A stretch of DNA of 64,000 bases from Holophaga foetida DSM 6591 (lineage in GTDB: Bacteria; Acidobacteriota; Holophagae; Holophagales; Holophagaceae), in the NCBI RefSeq assembly GCF_000242615.2, contig NZ_KI912268.1, positions 2,013,477-2,077,476 on the forward strand, given 5' to 3'. Of this stretch, positions 1 to 7,685 are shown piece by piece. The position numbers were made by a program, and so were the translations under genes. The first letter of the stretch is position 1, and each line of letters opens with the position of its first letter. The notes beneath the pieces were generated by a model that did no database searches, had not been told where the DNA came from, and saw only the letters and a program-made list of their open reading frames with translations.

Positions 1-171
1 CCGGATAGTGGCCTCGCCTTCCAGCACCCGCACCTGGGCGTAGCGATCAGCCGATTCTCCAGCGTATTCGTCCTGCTCGTCGTCAACCTGGGCCAGCACC
101 GGGGGTGCGGCAAAGATCGCAGCGGGCAGCAGCAGCGCCAGAGGAATGGATTTGCAATCGATGGAAACCAT
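1..171 (-). CDS. FecR-like secreted protein, N-terminal part only
   Basis: The gene runs off the left edge of the window, so only the first 57 codons are visible. It starts at an ATG preceded at good spacing by AGGAGG. The product begins with a signal peptide (hydrophobic LALLLPAAIFAAPPVLA, cleavage probably after VLA), followed by an acidic stretch and then a segment reading YAQVRVLEGEATIR. That segment resembles the start of FecR-type domains in exported proteins. The protein is therefore probably periplasmic or envelope-associated. The family call rests on a very short segment and is an inference; the signal peptide is seen directly. Confidence 0.6.
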   Translation of the reverse strand, partial: MVSIDCKSIPLALLLPAAIFAAPPVLAQVDDEQDEYAGESADRYAQVRVLEGEATIR

Positions 172-238
172 GGAAGCCTCCTGGAATTAGAGGGTGTCCC
201 CCCACTTCCATACCGATCCTAGCCAAGAACGCGCCAAT

Positions 239-520
239 CTACCCCAATTCCTGAATCTTCTTTTCCAGACGCTCCGTCGCCTTATCCACCATCTCCTTGA
301 CCTCGGATCGGGTGTCGCGCTGATCCTTATCGGACTTGCGCTCCATCTGCATGACCGACTTCTGGAGGGCGTTCATGACGCCCTTGATCTCATCCAGGTC
401 ATCCAGGATCTGGTTCAAACGGGAATCAGGGGGGCGACTGTTGCTGAACACCCCCATCCCCGCGAGAACGGCAGCAATGGCAGTCATAAGCAGGATCAGA
501 ATGAGAAGACCGTTGGCCAT
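239..520 (-). CDS. small single-pass membrane protein with coiled coil
   Basis: This is a 93-residue protein of unrecognised family. The internal ATG at 520 is chosen over an upstream start at 562 because it has an AGAGG just before it and puts the hydrophobic segment (about residues 4-24) at the N-terminus. The rest (about residues 30-93) is highly charged and heptad-like, rich in Asp, Lys, Glu and Met, and predicts a long coiled coil on one side of the inner membrane. It lies between the FecR-like gene and the sigma-factor pair, all on the same strand. The architecture resembles small membrane coiled-coil proteins of unknown function; no catalytic motif is visible. Confidence 0.65.
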   Translation of the reverse strand: MANGLLILILLMTAIAAVLAGMGVFSNSRPPDSRLNQILDDLDEIKGVMNALQKSVMQMERKSDKDQRDTRSEVKEMVDKATERLEKKIQELG

Positions 521-552
521 GATTGGAACCTCTGTTCCTAATCCTAGTGCGG

Positions 553-579
553 AAAAAGGCACGCGATGCGTGCCTTTTT
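553..579 (-). terminator. intrinsic terminator after the anti-sigma-like gene
   Basis: A perfect 12-bp stem (AAAAAGGCACGC paired with GCGTGCCTTTTT) with a 3-nt loop has T-runs on both strands. It lies just beyond the stop codon at 607 and before the small membrane protein, so it most likely ends the sigma/partner transcript. Confidence 0.8.
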
Positions 580-606
580 CACAACCGGGCGGGTGGCCTA
601 CCCGAA

Positions 607-1122
607 TCAGCGACTGGGATTGGAAACCGTCTGGGTATCCAAAGGAGTGCGAGAGACAGAGGGCTGCATGGGAAGGACCAGTTCCCGGGCCTTCTGGGCG
701 CCCTTGGGGGAGCTCCTCGCCAGTACCAGCTCGTTCTGGGTGGCCTTGACCTGGGCAGCAGCGTCCTCGGAAGCCTTGGCCAAGCGCTGCACCTCCATCT
801 CTTTCTGCTGGACGGCAGCAGCGAGAGCATCGGCCTTGCGCTTCTGGATGGTCCCCCAGGTCCCGAGACCTCCAAGGGCAAGAGCCACGGGCAACCCAGC
901 CGCCAGAAGCATGGGCCAGACCCTTCGGGTCTTCACAACGGAAGCGTGTTGGCGCCTCGTGGCCTCCCGGCGCAACTCTTCAGCAAGATCCAGGACCTCG
1001 GGAGAAAGCTGAGCCTTGGCCCGGACGGGCATCTTGGGATCGAGCCCCAGCAGATCCTTCAACTCCATGCGGAGCTCCTGATCGGCGGTGGATTCGTCAC
1101 AAGCGGTTTCATGCCATGACAT
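607..1122 (-). CDS. putative membrane-bound anti-sigma partner
   Basis: The 171-residue product has a cytoplasmic N-terminal part of about 65 residues, one transmembrane segment (about residues 69-91) and a following coiled coil rich in Ala, Lys and Glu (about 95-125). The ATG at 1122 has a good AGGAGG. The reading frame overlaps the end of the upstream ECF sigma gene by 14 nt, which suggests translational coupling. Position and topology fit an anti-sigma factor that tethers the sigma factor to the membrane, but I see no ZAS zinc motif (HxxxCxxC). The role is therefore inferred from context. Confidence 0.65.
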   Translation of the reverse strand: MSWHETACDESTADQELRMELKDLLGLDPKMPVRAKAQLSPEVLDLAEELRREATRRQHASVVKTRRVWPMLLAAGLPVALALGGLGTWGTIQKRKADALAAAVQQKEMEVQRLAKASEDAAAQVKATQNELVLARSSPKGAQKARELVLPMQPSVSRTPLDTQTVSNPSR

Positions 1123-1630
1123 GGGCGCCTCCTGAGGTATTGAGTTGATCGCGCAATTGGGCCTTGGCGCGATGGATACGAGTCTTGACTGTGGCTTCAG
1201 GGATTTCCAGGATTTCGCCAATCTCCCGAATGGACAGGCCTTCCACGACGAAGAGCCAGAGGGCTTCCCGGAACGTGGGGGAAAGGGTCCGCATCCGCTC
1301 CCGGATCTCGCGGCTCAGAAGCAGGTCTTCCGCCTCGGGGGCCCTGCCGGGCTCCATGACCACTTCGAGGCTCAGGTTCTGGTTCTTCATGGGACGCCGC
1401 TCCGTGAGGGAAAGGGTCCGAACCGTACCGTAAAGGAAAGCGGCCGGGTGGTCCACGGGCTCCTCACGCTGCATGAGGATGACGAAGGCCTCCTGGGCGA
1501 TGTCTTCGGGATAGGTGGCGCCATAGCGCCGGGCATAGGCCACGAGCCTCGGATAGAGGTCCGCAAAGGCCTGATGGAAATCGGCGACATCCCCGAAGGG
1601 GGTCGTAGTGGTGGTGTCTGGGGCTTGCAT
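1109..1630 (-). CDS. ECF-type RNA polymerase sigma factor
   Basis: This is a 173-residue sigma-70 family protein of the extracytoplasmic-function type. Region 2 is near residues 20-85 (ARRYGATYPEDIAQEAFV is the DxxQE-like segment). Region 4 is near residues 115-165, with the helix-turn-helix reading GLSIREIGEILEIPEATV followed by KTRIHRAKAQL, which should read the -35 element. The ATG at 1630 has GGAG upstream; longer upstream starts add an unlikely Arg-rich leader. It is followed by its probable membrane-bound regulator, whose start lies inside this gene. Function as a stress or envelope-responsive sigma factor is inferred from family and layout. Confidence 0.88.
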   Translation of the reverse strand: MQAPDTTTTTPFGDVADFHQAFADLYPRLVAYARRYGATYPEDIAQEAFVILMQREEPVDHPAAFLYGTVRTLSLTERRPMKNQNLSLEVVMEPGRAPEAEDLLLSREIRERMRTLSPTFREALWLFVVEGLSIREIGEILEIPEATVKTRIHRAKAQLRDQLNTSGGAHVMA

Positions 1631-1712
1631 GCATCGCTCCGCAAAAGGTATGCGAGATCCGCCCACGAGGTTCCTGGCAAATCCCCGGCGCGGAGAAGAT
1701 AGTCTATTGGCT

Positions 1713-2534
1713 ATGTCGAGCGACTTGCGAGCGTGGCGGGAAACCCTCCAGGATCTGGGGGTCATGGGGCTCGTTCCGCCCCCAGGCTCAGCCCATGCGC
1801 CTCCCCCCCCCCCCCAACCTCAGGCGGCACCGGCCCCACGGTCGCCTGCGGCTCGGCCTGCCCCGGCCCAGTCAGCCTCGCCTCGCCCCCCGGTCAGACA
1901 GATGGAGGCCGCCCCCGCCTTCCAAGTCCCCAGGGATCCCATCGGGTGCCCCTCCATGGAGGCGGTTTCGTCCGCCTCCAGCCTCCAGGATTTGGAGTCC
2001 CGGATCAATGGCTGCCTGGCCTGCCCCCTGGGACCTGGACGCATCCGTTTCGTGTTCGGGGAAGGCAACCCCAAGGCCCGCATGATGTTCATCGGGGAAG
2101 GTCCGGGCAGGGATGAGGACCTCCAAGGCCGTCCTTTCGTGGGCAAAGCCGGGGAACTGCTGGACAAGATGATCGGCGCCCTGGGTTACCAGCGCGAGGA
2201 TGTCTACATCGCCAACGTGGTGAAGTGTCGCCCCCCGGACAACCGGACCCCGACCCCCCAGGAGGCCCAGGCCTGTCTGCGCTATCTCCGGAAGCAGATC
2301 GAACTGATCAGCCCAGGCGTCATCGTCGCCCTGGGTGCCACCCCCCTCCGGGAGCTGCTGGGCGTGACCACCGGCATCACACGGATCCGGGGTCAGTGGC
2401 AGCGCCTGGACGGAATCCCGGTCATGCCGACCTTCCACCCTGCCTATGTTCTGCGCCAATACACCCAGGATGTGCGGCGAGCCGTCTGGATGGATCTTCA
2501 GGCCGCCAAGATCTGGCTGGATGAGCACCCCTAG
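1713..2534 (+). CDS. uracil-DNA glycosylase, family 4 (Fe-S type)
   Basis: This repair enzyme excises uracil from DNA. The catalytic domain (about residues 85-273) has the family-4/5 type features: GEGPGRDED for the water-activating motif 1, FHPAYVLR for motif 2, and four cysteines (C101, C104, C172, C188) placed as in 4Fe-4S UDGs. The N-terminal 80 residues are a low-complexity Pro/Ala linker containing a run of 13 cytosines at 1803-1815. The gene is 273 codons, longer than the usual 200 because of that linker. It is transcribed divergently from the sigma gene, with a GGAGAAG some distance before the ATG. The fold call is firm; the biological role follows from the family. Confidence 0.92.
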   Translation: MSSDLRAWRETLQDLGVMGLVPPPGSAHAPPPPPQPQAAPAPRSPAARPAPAQSASPRPPVRQMEAAPAFQVPRDPIGCPSMEAVSSASSLQDLESRINGCLACPLGPGRIRFVFGEGNPKARMMFIGEGPGRDEDLQGRPFVGKAGELLDKMIGALGYQREDVYIANVVKCRPPDNRTPTPQEAQACLRYLRKQIELISPGVIVALGATPLRELLGVTTGITRIRGQWQRLDGIPVMPTFHPAYVLRQYTQDVRRAVWMDLQAAKIWLDEHP

Positions 2535-2642
2535 GACATCAGGCCTTGGGTTCCATCCAGATCTGAGGTAAGCTGGTTGTCCGTCGAAGTTGGCCTCAAC
2601 CCACCGAAGGAACCGGGGCTCCGAACGATCAAGGAGCGCCCT

Positions 2643-2663
2643 GGCCGGAACAGGTTTCCGGCC
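2643..2663 (+). promoter_or_regulatory. hairpin in the rplI leader
   Basis: An 8-bp perfect stem (GGCCGGAA paired with TTCCGGCC) with a 5-nt loop lies about 55 bases before the rplI start. There is no T-run, so it looks more like a leader structure than a terminator. Function is unknown. Confidence 0.35.
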
Positions 2664-2716
2664 TAACCAGCGAGGGGACAACGCATAAGCGCTGGCCAAG
2701 CGAAAGGAGTTCAACC

Positions 2717-3166
2717 ATGGAAGTACTGCTCATCGAGAACGTGACCCACCTTGGCGTCCGCGGCGACGTCGTCAACGTCAAGGACGGCTATGCCCGCAAC
2801 TTCCTTCTGCCCCGCAAGAAGGCCCTCCCCGTGACCGCTGGCAACAAGCGCCAGATCGAACTGGAGAAGGAGCGCGCCCAGAAGATCCGCGCCAAGGAGC
2901 TGGCTGAGGCCCAGGATCTCAAGACCCGCCTGGAGGCCGTGAGCCTCAGCGCCGCCAAGAAGGCTGGCGAGAACGGTCAGCTCTTCGGCTCCGTTACCAA
3001 TGGTGATATCGCCGACCTCCTCAAGGCCAAGGGCTTCGAGCTGGAGAAGCAGGCCATCAGCCTCCCCCACGTCAAGTGCGTCGGCAACTACGACATCGAT
3101 GTCCGTCTCTACACCGGTGTCCACGCCAAGCTGAGCATCGAAGTCACGGCTCTGGCCGCCGAATAG
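2717..3166 (+). CDS. rplI: 50S ribosomal protein L9
   Basis: L9 binds 23S rRNA at the base of the L1 stalk and helps maintain reading frame. The 149-residue protein has the classical N-terminal domain (VLLIENVTHLGVRGDVVNVK, then GYARNFLLPR), a long connecting helix rich in Lys/Glu (about residues 42-75) and the C-terminal domain with GQLFGSVT. AAAGGAGTT precedes the ATG. The gene stands without rpsF and rpsR, which accompany it in many bacteria, and is followed by an HU gene. Confidence 0.97.
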   Translation: MEVLLIENVTHLGVRGDVVNVKDGYARNFLLPRKKALPVTAGNKRQIELEKERAQKIRAKELAEAQDLKTRLEAVSLSAAKKAGENGQLFGSVTNGDIADLLKAKGFELEKQAISLPHVKCVGNYDIDVRLYTGVHAKLSIEVTALAAE

Positions 3167-3186
3167 ACCAGAGTCCGAACCCGAAC

Positions 3187-3238
3187 GGAGCCGGAACCAG
3201 CGTTCCGGCTCCTGTGGGCCCTTTTCATTCTTTTCCGG
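3187..3238 (+). terminator. hairpin with T-rich tail between rplI and the HU gene
   Basis: A 10-bp stem (GGAGCCGGAA paired with TTCCGGCTCC, loop CCAGCG) is followed by a T-rich stretch (CTTTTCATTCTTTT). It probably terminates or attenuates rplI transcription before the HU gene. Confidence 0.6.
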
Positions 3239-3248
3239 AGAAGACTCC

Positions 3249-3548
3249 ATGACCAAGTCCGCTGCCAAGCCTGAAACCCTGGGCATCCCCGAGCTGTCCG
3301 CCTCCCTCGCCGAGGCCCACGACCTCACCAAGGCCCGTGCCAAGGCCATCCTCGACGGCCTGCGGGACGAAATCGTCGAGGCCGTCCTGGCCGGCAAGCG
3401 TGTAAACATCTTCGGCCTGGGCACTTTCGAAGTCCGCGCCACCAAGGAGAAGATGGGCCGCAACCCCAAGACCGGCGAATCCATCAAGATCCCCGCCGGG
3501 CGCAAGGTCGTCTTCAAGGCTGCCAAGGGTCTGAAGGATCAGATGTAG
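3249..3548 (+). CDS. HU/IHF-family DNA-binding protein
   Basis: This is a 99-residue nucleoid protein. The N-terminal helices carry LTKARAKAILDGL, the beta-arm contains the family core GLGTFEVRATKEKMGRNP with the intercalating Pro, and the C-terminal helix is PAGRKVVFKAAKGL. It should bend and compact DNA as a dimer. CCGGAGAAG lies before the ATG. A single sequence cannot separate HU from IHF; the lack of a paired gene favours HU. Confidence 0.95.
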   Translation: MTKSAAKPETLGIPELSASLAEAHDLTKARAKAILDGLRDEIVEAVLAGKRVNIFGLGTFEVRATKEKMGRNPKTGESIKIPAGRKVVFKAAKGLKDQM

Positions 3549-3570
3549 TCTCTCGACTACCTCCGGTGAA

Positions 3571-3594
3571 GAAGGCCGCCGCAAGGCGGCCTTC
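3571..3594 (+). terminator. strong GC hairpin after the HU gene
   Basis: A perfect 10-bp stem (GAAGGCCGCC paired with GGCGGCCTTC) with a GCAA tetraloop lies 23 bases after the HU stop codon. There is no long T-run, but position and stability fit termination. Confidence 0.65.
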
Positions 3595-3684
3595 GCCGTC
3601 CCCGGCGGCAAATGAAGTAGAGTTGTTCCAGGGCAGTGCGGTCCTTGTGAAGTGGCAGCACCGGTCCGAGGCATTGGGGAACGC

Positions 3685-4905
3685 ATGGACGGCTTGCGCA
3701 GGAGGCTCTTCTGGACTGGGTGGGACCTGGGTATGGGCACCCTGGTCGGAGCCCTCTCCGGCACGGCTTCGGCCCTGTTCCTCTGGCTCCTGGAGCGCAC
3801 GATCCGCCTGCGGGTAGACCACCTTTGGCTCATCGCCCTGCTCCCATTCTTTGGCTTCATCGCCACCTGGATCTACCAGCGCTGGGGCAAGGAGGCTGAA
3901 CGGGGAGGCGCCTTGATCCTGGACGAGGTAATGAACTTCAGCGGCAAGGTCCCCACACGCATGGCCCCGCTGGTGCTCACAGCCACCCTGCTCTCCCACC
4001 TCGGCGGCGCTTCCGTGGGACGGGAGGGCACCGCCGTACAGATGGGGGCAAGCCTGGCCCGGACCATCGGAAAGCTTCCCTGGCGCTGGCTGCGCCTGAC
4101 CCGTTCCCGGCAGCGGCTTCTGCTCATGGCGGGCGTGTCGGCGGGTTTCGGCTCCCTTTTCGGCACCCCTGTGGCCGGGGCGGTTTTCGGCCTGGAGGCG
4201 ATCGCCATTGGAAAGATGCACTACGAAGGCCTGCTGATCTGTGCCGCCGCCAGCTTCGTCGGTAACGCAGTGGCGCGGGGTTGGGGCATCCACCATGCCC
4301 TCTTCCACCCTGCCGCCCTGGCCCCCAGCCTCCTCCTGGCCCTCAAGCTTGCCGCTTTCGCCATCCCGGTGGCCCTGGTGGCTGGCGCATTCTCAGAGTT
4401 GACCCAGGGGCTGGGACGATGGAGTCGGAGGTTCATCGAAAATCCCTACCTCCGAGTCGTCATCGGCGGATTCGTCATCATCGCCCTTTCCCTGGCCCTC
4501 AGGACCACGGCCTATCTGAACCTGGGCACGGAGTGGCTCCCGAAAGTCTTCGAGGGCGCCAGCCCTGTCCCCCCCTGGTCCTTCGCGCTGAAGCTCCTCT
4601 TCACCTCCCTCACTCTGGGATTCGGCTTCAAGGGGGGCGAGGTCACCCCCCTCTTCGTGATCGGCTCTCTCCTGGGGGCAGCACTGGCCCCCCTGCTCGG
4701 ACTTCCGGTGCCGTTCATCGCCGCCGTTGGCTTCGTGGCCGTCTTCGCCGCCGCCAGCAACACCCCCATCGCCTCCACCCTCCTCGGCGTGGAACTCTTC
4801 GGGGCCGCCTTCGCCGGCCCCATGCTCATCACCTGCTTCCTGGCCTATGTTCTGGTGGGACACCGGGGCATCTACGGTGGCTACCGGGTGGGCACCCCCA
4901 AGTAG
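3685..4905 (+). CDS. CLC-family chloride channel or H+ antiporter, CLC-F-like
   Basis: This is an integral membrane protein of about 406 residues with roughly ten hydrophobic segments and the CLC signature SVGREGTAVQMG, which carries the gating/proton glutamate. It also has SLFGTPVAGAVFGLEA and the GFKGGEVTPLFVIGSLLG region. The usual GSGIP chloride-filter motif is replaced by a segment reading GGALILDEV, and GREGP is GREGT. Both changes resemble the CLC-F group that exports fluoride against protons. I see no fluoride riboswitch upstream. ATG 3685 is preferred; a GTG at 3652 is an alternative start. CLC membership is firm; fluoride specificity is inference. Confidence 0.9.
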   Translation: MDGLRRRLFWTGWDLGMGTLVGALSGTASALFLWLLERTIRLRVDHLWLIALLPFFGFIATWIYQRWGKEAERGGALILDEVMNFSGKVPTRMAPLVLTATLLSHLGGASVGREGTAVQMGASLARTIGKLPWRWLRLTRSRQRLLLMAGVSAGFGSLFGTPVAGAVFGLEAIAIGKMHYEGLLICAAASFVGNAVARGWGIHHALFHPAALAPSLLLALKLAAFAIPVALVAGAFSELTQGLGRWSRRFIENPYLRVVIGGFVIIALSLALRTTAYLNLGTEWLPKVFEGASPVPPWSFALKLLFTSLTLGFGFKGGEVTPLFVIGSLLGAALAPLLGLPVPFIAAVGFVAVFAAASNTPIASTLLGVELFGAAFAGPMLITCFLAYVLVGHRGIYGGYRVGTPK

Positions 4906-5057
4906 CCAGATGAATCCCCTTCAAAAAAATATTGAGCGGCGCCCCAATCTGGTCATATCATAAACATGATCCCAAAAAGGCAGATGAATCAAGCCAGGCA
5001 CTTTCCCTGGACTCGAAGCATCCTATATTTCAAGCAACCACCAGATTGGAAAATCCA

Positions 5058-5207
5058 ATGCCAAGAGGACGAGAAAGGCGTTTATTGTACATTCGTGAAT
5101 ACCGCGAGGATGGCAAGCTCGTGGTGCGTGCCATCCCCTTCCCGGAGGACAGGGCGGACTCCCGCCCAGCCCCTCCGCTCCTGGATCTGAAGCAGAAGGT
5201 CAGCTGA
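5058..5207 (+). CDS. small hypothetical protein
   Basis: This short frame codes for about 49 residues with protein-like composition (RRLLYIREYREDGKLVVRAI, then Pro-rich). It ends one base before the convergent gene's stop codon. No good ribosome binding site precedes the ATG, and the frame stays open back to a TTG at 4932. The upstream 150 bases are noticeably more AT-rich than the genes around them. It may be a small gene or the remnant of a larger one. Confidence 0.3.
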   Translation: MPRGRERRLLYIREYREDGKLVVRAIPFPEDRADSRPAPPLLDLKQKVS

Positions 5208-7121
5208 TCAGCCTGCGTGGGATGCCGAGTTGACGGGCGTCCATCCCTTCTCGTTCAGCAGACGCACGCCGATGATCCGGCTCAGGCGGAAGGTCATCTC
5301 CTCTTGGTGGAGGTGACAGAAGGCCCGCAAGTGCTCGCCTTCGATGGCCTGGGGCGTGACCCTGCGAAGCTGGGAACGATGCGCCGCCAGGGGCATGTAG
5401 GTGATTTCCGTGATGAGGTTGAAGCGGGAGGCGTATTCCAGGATCCGCTGGGTCTCGTCCGCCGCCTGGGCGCCACCGCCGAGATGAAGCATGGGGACTC
5501 GCCGCAGGATCTCCTGGTAGAGGTTGGGATCCTCGTTCTGAACCCGCTGAAGGGCCCCCTGGATCATCTGGCGCACAGGATCCAGGTGGTGGTTCATCCC
5601 CTTGTCATCGATGAAGGCCAGGCAGGCCAGTGCCCAGAGGTAGAGGGACTCGTCCCCGTCCACGCTCACGGGGAGGAAGCGCCCCGGCTTGGGCAGGAAA
5701 CCGGCCTGCTTGAGGAGGGCAAAGGCGTTGCCTGGCCCATTGGCCTCCAGTACCGTTTCCGAGATGGAGCGCAGGGAGAGGGAAGCCAGTTCTGGGCGGA
5801 GCTTCAGCTCCTCCGCCAACTGGGACGTGCGGGCCCGCACCAGACGGACCCCCTGCTCCACTTCCACCTCGCCCAGGCGCCGTTCCAGGTCCCCCAGCAA
5901 CTGCTTGAGAGGTTGGGGGAGGAAGGATGAACCGTCATTGAGACGATCCCGGATCTCATCCAGGCTCACCCCAGCATCCAAGGCCCGGATCAGCGTATCG
6001 GCCCCTATGCGGCAGGTGACCATGGCATCCATGGTCTCCACCTCGGATAGCTGGGCCAGCCCCAGCAGGCGATGGGGATTCTGGAGCATGGGGGTAAGGA
6101 GTTCCAGGGTGGGCTGGATGACCAGGGGCTGATGGATGCAAAGGGGCGCCCAGTGCGCCTCGGTGCCCCGATGGTCCCTCAGAAGGTATTCGTGGGCCAG
6201 CGCCTCACCATGGGTCGTGAGGGAGACGTGCTCCAGGGCGGAATCCATCACCAGGATGCCCATGCGGCCGAGAAAGGGCAGGAAAACGGTTCGGGTCCGC
6301 TCGGCATCCAGGGGATGCAGGGTCTGAAGAAAACTGAGAAAGGGCTGGATGGAGAGAATCTGTCCCTTCCGCTCCAGAAGGTGCTGCATCAGGAAATGCC
6401 GATCCTCTGCGGGGGGCATGTTCCAGAGCTTGAGATCGTCCTCCAGTAGCTTGGCGAAGGCACGTTCCGCGACCCATCTGGGGGACTGAGCCATGACGGC
6501 TGGCAGCAGGGTGTCCACCCGCCCCTCCCGGCTCCAGAGCAACCCCAGGCGGTGCAACAGGGCGAAGAGGAGGGTGGCGTCCTTTTCCTCGCTGATGAGG
6601 GCATTGCCCCGCAGGATCTGACCCAGCTCCTTCTTCGCAGGCAAGCCGCCCTTGAGCACCCGGATGCCCCCCAGGCAGCGCAGAAGAATGGAACTGAGGG
6701 AGAGGGCGAAGCTGTATGGCTTCGGCGCATCGAGACGCACCTCGACCTCCGCCTGGAAGCTGAAAGCGGCATCGTCGAAATCCGCCAAAGCATCCGCCAC
6801 TCGCTCGGCCACCCCCCACCCACCTGGACGAGGCAGCAGCAGCCCGAGATCCGCCAGTTCCTGGAGAACGCGCCCGGCAGGCTCCATGCCATCCCCCAGG
6901 AAGAGCTTCAGGGCCTTCAGGCAGGCCCCATCCAGGTCCGCCAGGGCATTGGTGAGATGCCGATTCTCCTCCAGGTGGAAGACCATGGTCTTGAGAAGGC
7001 GCATCCGGCCATCGTCCCCGTCTCCGCAGTACTGCGGAACCGGCAGTTTTCGGCGCTCACATATGCGACGGAGCTGGTCGTCCGTGCAGTGGGATAGCAG
7101 CTGATAGTGGGAAAGCGCCAT
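5208..7121 (-). CDS. helicase C-terminal-type (XPB/Ssl2-associated) and WYL-like domain protein
   Basis: The 637-residue protein starts at an ATG with GAGGG upstream. Its N-terminal 330 residues are helical and variable, with no Walker A or DEAH motif. A segment at about residues 335-470 (PLVIQPTLELLTP, then GADTLIRALDAGVSLDEI and ARTSQLAEELK) resembles the helicase-associated domain found next to XPB/Ssl2 helicases. The last 70 residues (ITYMPLAAHRSQLRRVTPQA, then HLHQEEMTFRLSRIIGV) look like a WYL-type ligand or nucleic-acid sensing domain. It has no ATPase of its own, so it may be a DNA-repair accessory or a regulator. Exact function is unknown. Confidence 0.75.
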   Translation of the reverse strand: MALSHYQLLSHCTDDQLRRICERRKLPVPQYCGDGDDGRMRLLKTMVFHLEENRHLTNALADLDGACLKALKLFLGDGMEPAGRVLQELADLGLLLPRPGGWGVAERVADALADFDDAAFSFQAEVEVRLDAPKPYSFALSLSSILLRCLGGIRVLKGGLPAKKELGQILRGNALISEEKDATLLFALLHRLGLLWSREGRVDTLLPAVMAQSPRWVAERAFAKLLEDDLKLWNMPPAEDRHFLMQHLLERKGQILSIQPFLSFLQTLHPLDAERTRTVFLPFLGRMGILVMDSALEHVSLTTHGEALAHEYLLRDHRGTEAHWAPLCIHQPLVIQPTLELLTPMLQNPHRLLGLAQLSEVETMDAMVTCRIGADTLIRALDAGVSLDEIRDRLNDGSSFLPQPLKQLLGDLERRLGEVEVEQGVRLVRARTSQLAEELKLRPELASLSLRSISETVLEANGPGNAFALLKQAGFLPKPGRFLPVSVDGDESLYLWALACLAFIDDKGMNHHLDPVRQMIQGALQRVQNEDPNLYQEILRRVPMLHLGGGAQAADETQRILEYASRFNLITEITYMPLAAHRSQLRRVTPQAIEGEHLRAFCHLHQEEMTFRLSRIIGVRLLNEKGWTPVNSASHAG

Positions 7122-7161
7122 GGTCCCTCGCCGCCGCCCAGTACACCGGGCGATCGATCAG

Positions 7162-7175
7162 TTTCCCATGGGAAA
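7162..7175. promoter_or_regulatory. perfect 14-bp palindrome upstream of the helicase-C/WYL gene
   Basis: TTTCCCATGGGAAA is a perfect palindrome located about 40 bases upstream of the minus-strand start at 7121. It could be an operator for that gene. This is based on symmetry and position only. Confidence 0.3.
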
Positions 7176-7217
7176 TCCCAGAGAGCGAGAGGGAATTTAC
7201 AGCCCTAAGGCCCGCAA

Positions 7218-7532
7218 TCACAGTCCCCGCAGCATGGTCAACATCCAGTGGGAAGGCCCCAGGGCCTTGATCCCATGGGGAAGCCCCTTGGGCAGAGCGC
7301 ACTGCATCCCCGGAGCCAGCACCTGCAGAGCTCCCTCCACCATCACCTCGATGGACCCGGCCAGCAGGAGCACATGAGCTGGGAATGGCGCACTGTGGGC
7401 GCTGATCTCCTGCCCCTGGTCCATGGCAAAAAGCACCAGCTTGGTGGAGCCAGGGAGATCCATGAGAGGACGGCTGGTGGTGGCATCCTTCGAGATGGGC
7501 ATTTCCAGTTCGAGATTGGTGATGGTGGACAT
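7218..7532 (-). CDS. small cupin-domain protein
   Basis: The 104-residue single-domain cupin starts at an ATG with GGAG in front. The beta-barrel core reads FAMDQGQEISAHSAPFPAHVLLLAGSIEVMVEG, broken by a turn and followed by the second cupin motif LAPGMQCALPKGLPHGIKAL. Histidines at the usual metal positions are partly kept. It lies downstream of hcp on the same strand, separated by a fold-back repeat. Small cupins next to hcp suggest a role in nitrosative or redox stress, but the substrate is unknown. Confidence 0.8.
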   Translation of the reverse strand: MSTITNLELEMPISKDATTSRPLMDLPGSTKLVLFAMDQGQEISAHSAPFPAHVLLLAGSIEVMVEGALQVLAPGMQCALPKGLPHGIKALGPSHWMLTMLRGL

Positions 7533-7558
7533 GGGGACTCCGGATGAAAAAAGCAAAA

Positions 7559-7670
7559 GAGTCAACGCAAAGGGCGCAGAGGCGTCAGATAAATGGCCAT
7601 AAGCAACTTTTGTATAGCGGCCTTTCTCTGCGCCCTTTCTTGTTCTTCTCCGCGCCCTCCGCGTTGACTC
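7559..7670. repeat. 112-bp imperfect fold-back repeat with 10-bp terminal inverted repeats
   Basis: The element begins GAGTCAACGC and ends with its exact complement GCGTTGACTC. Inside, AAAGGGCGCAGAG on the left matches CTCTGCGCCCTTT on the right, and related GGGCGCGGAG units recur in the right arm. It fills the gap between hcp and the cupin gene and has no ORF. It looks like a miniature inverted-repeat or REP-like intergenic element and may also terminate hcp transcription. Confidence 0.6.
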
Positions 7671-7685
7671 AGTTGTTCCTTGGCA

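Noticed and set aside
3549..3684. Fluoride riboswitch before the CLC gene
   Set aside because: The region holds only the HU terminator and no crcB-motif consensus.
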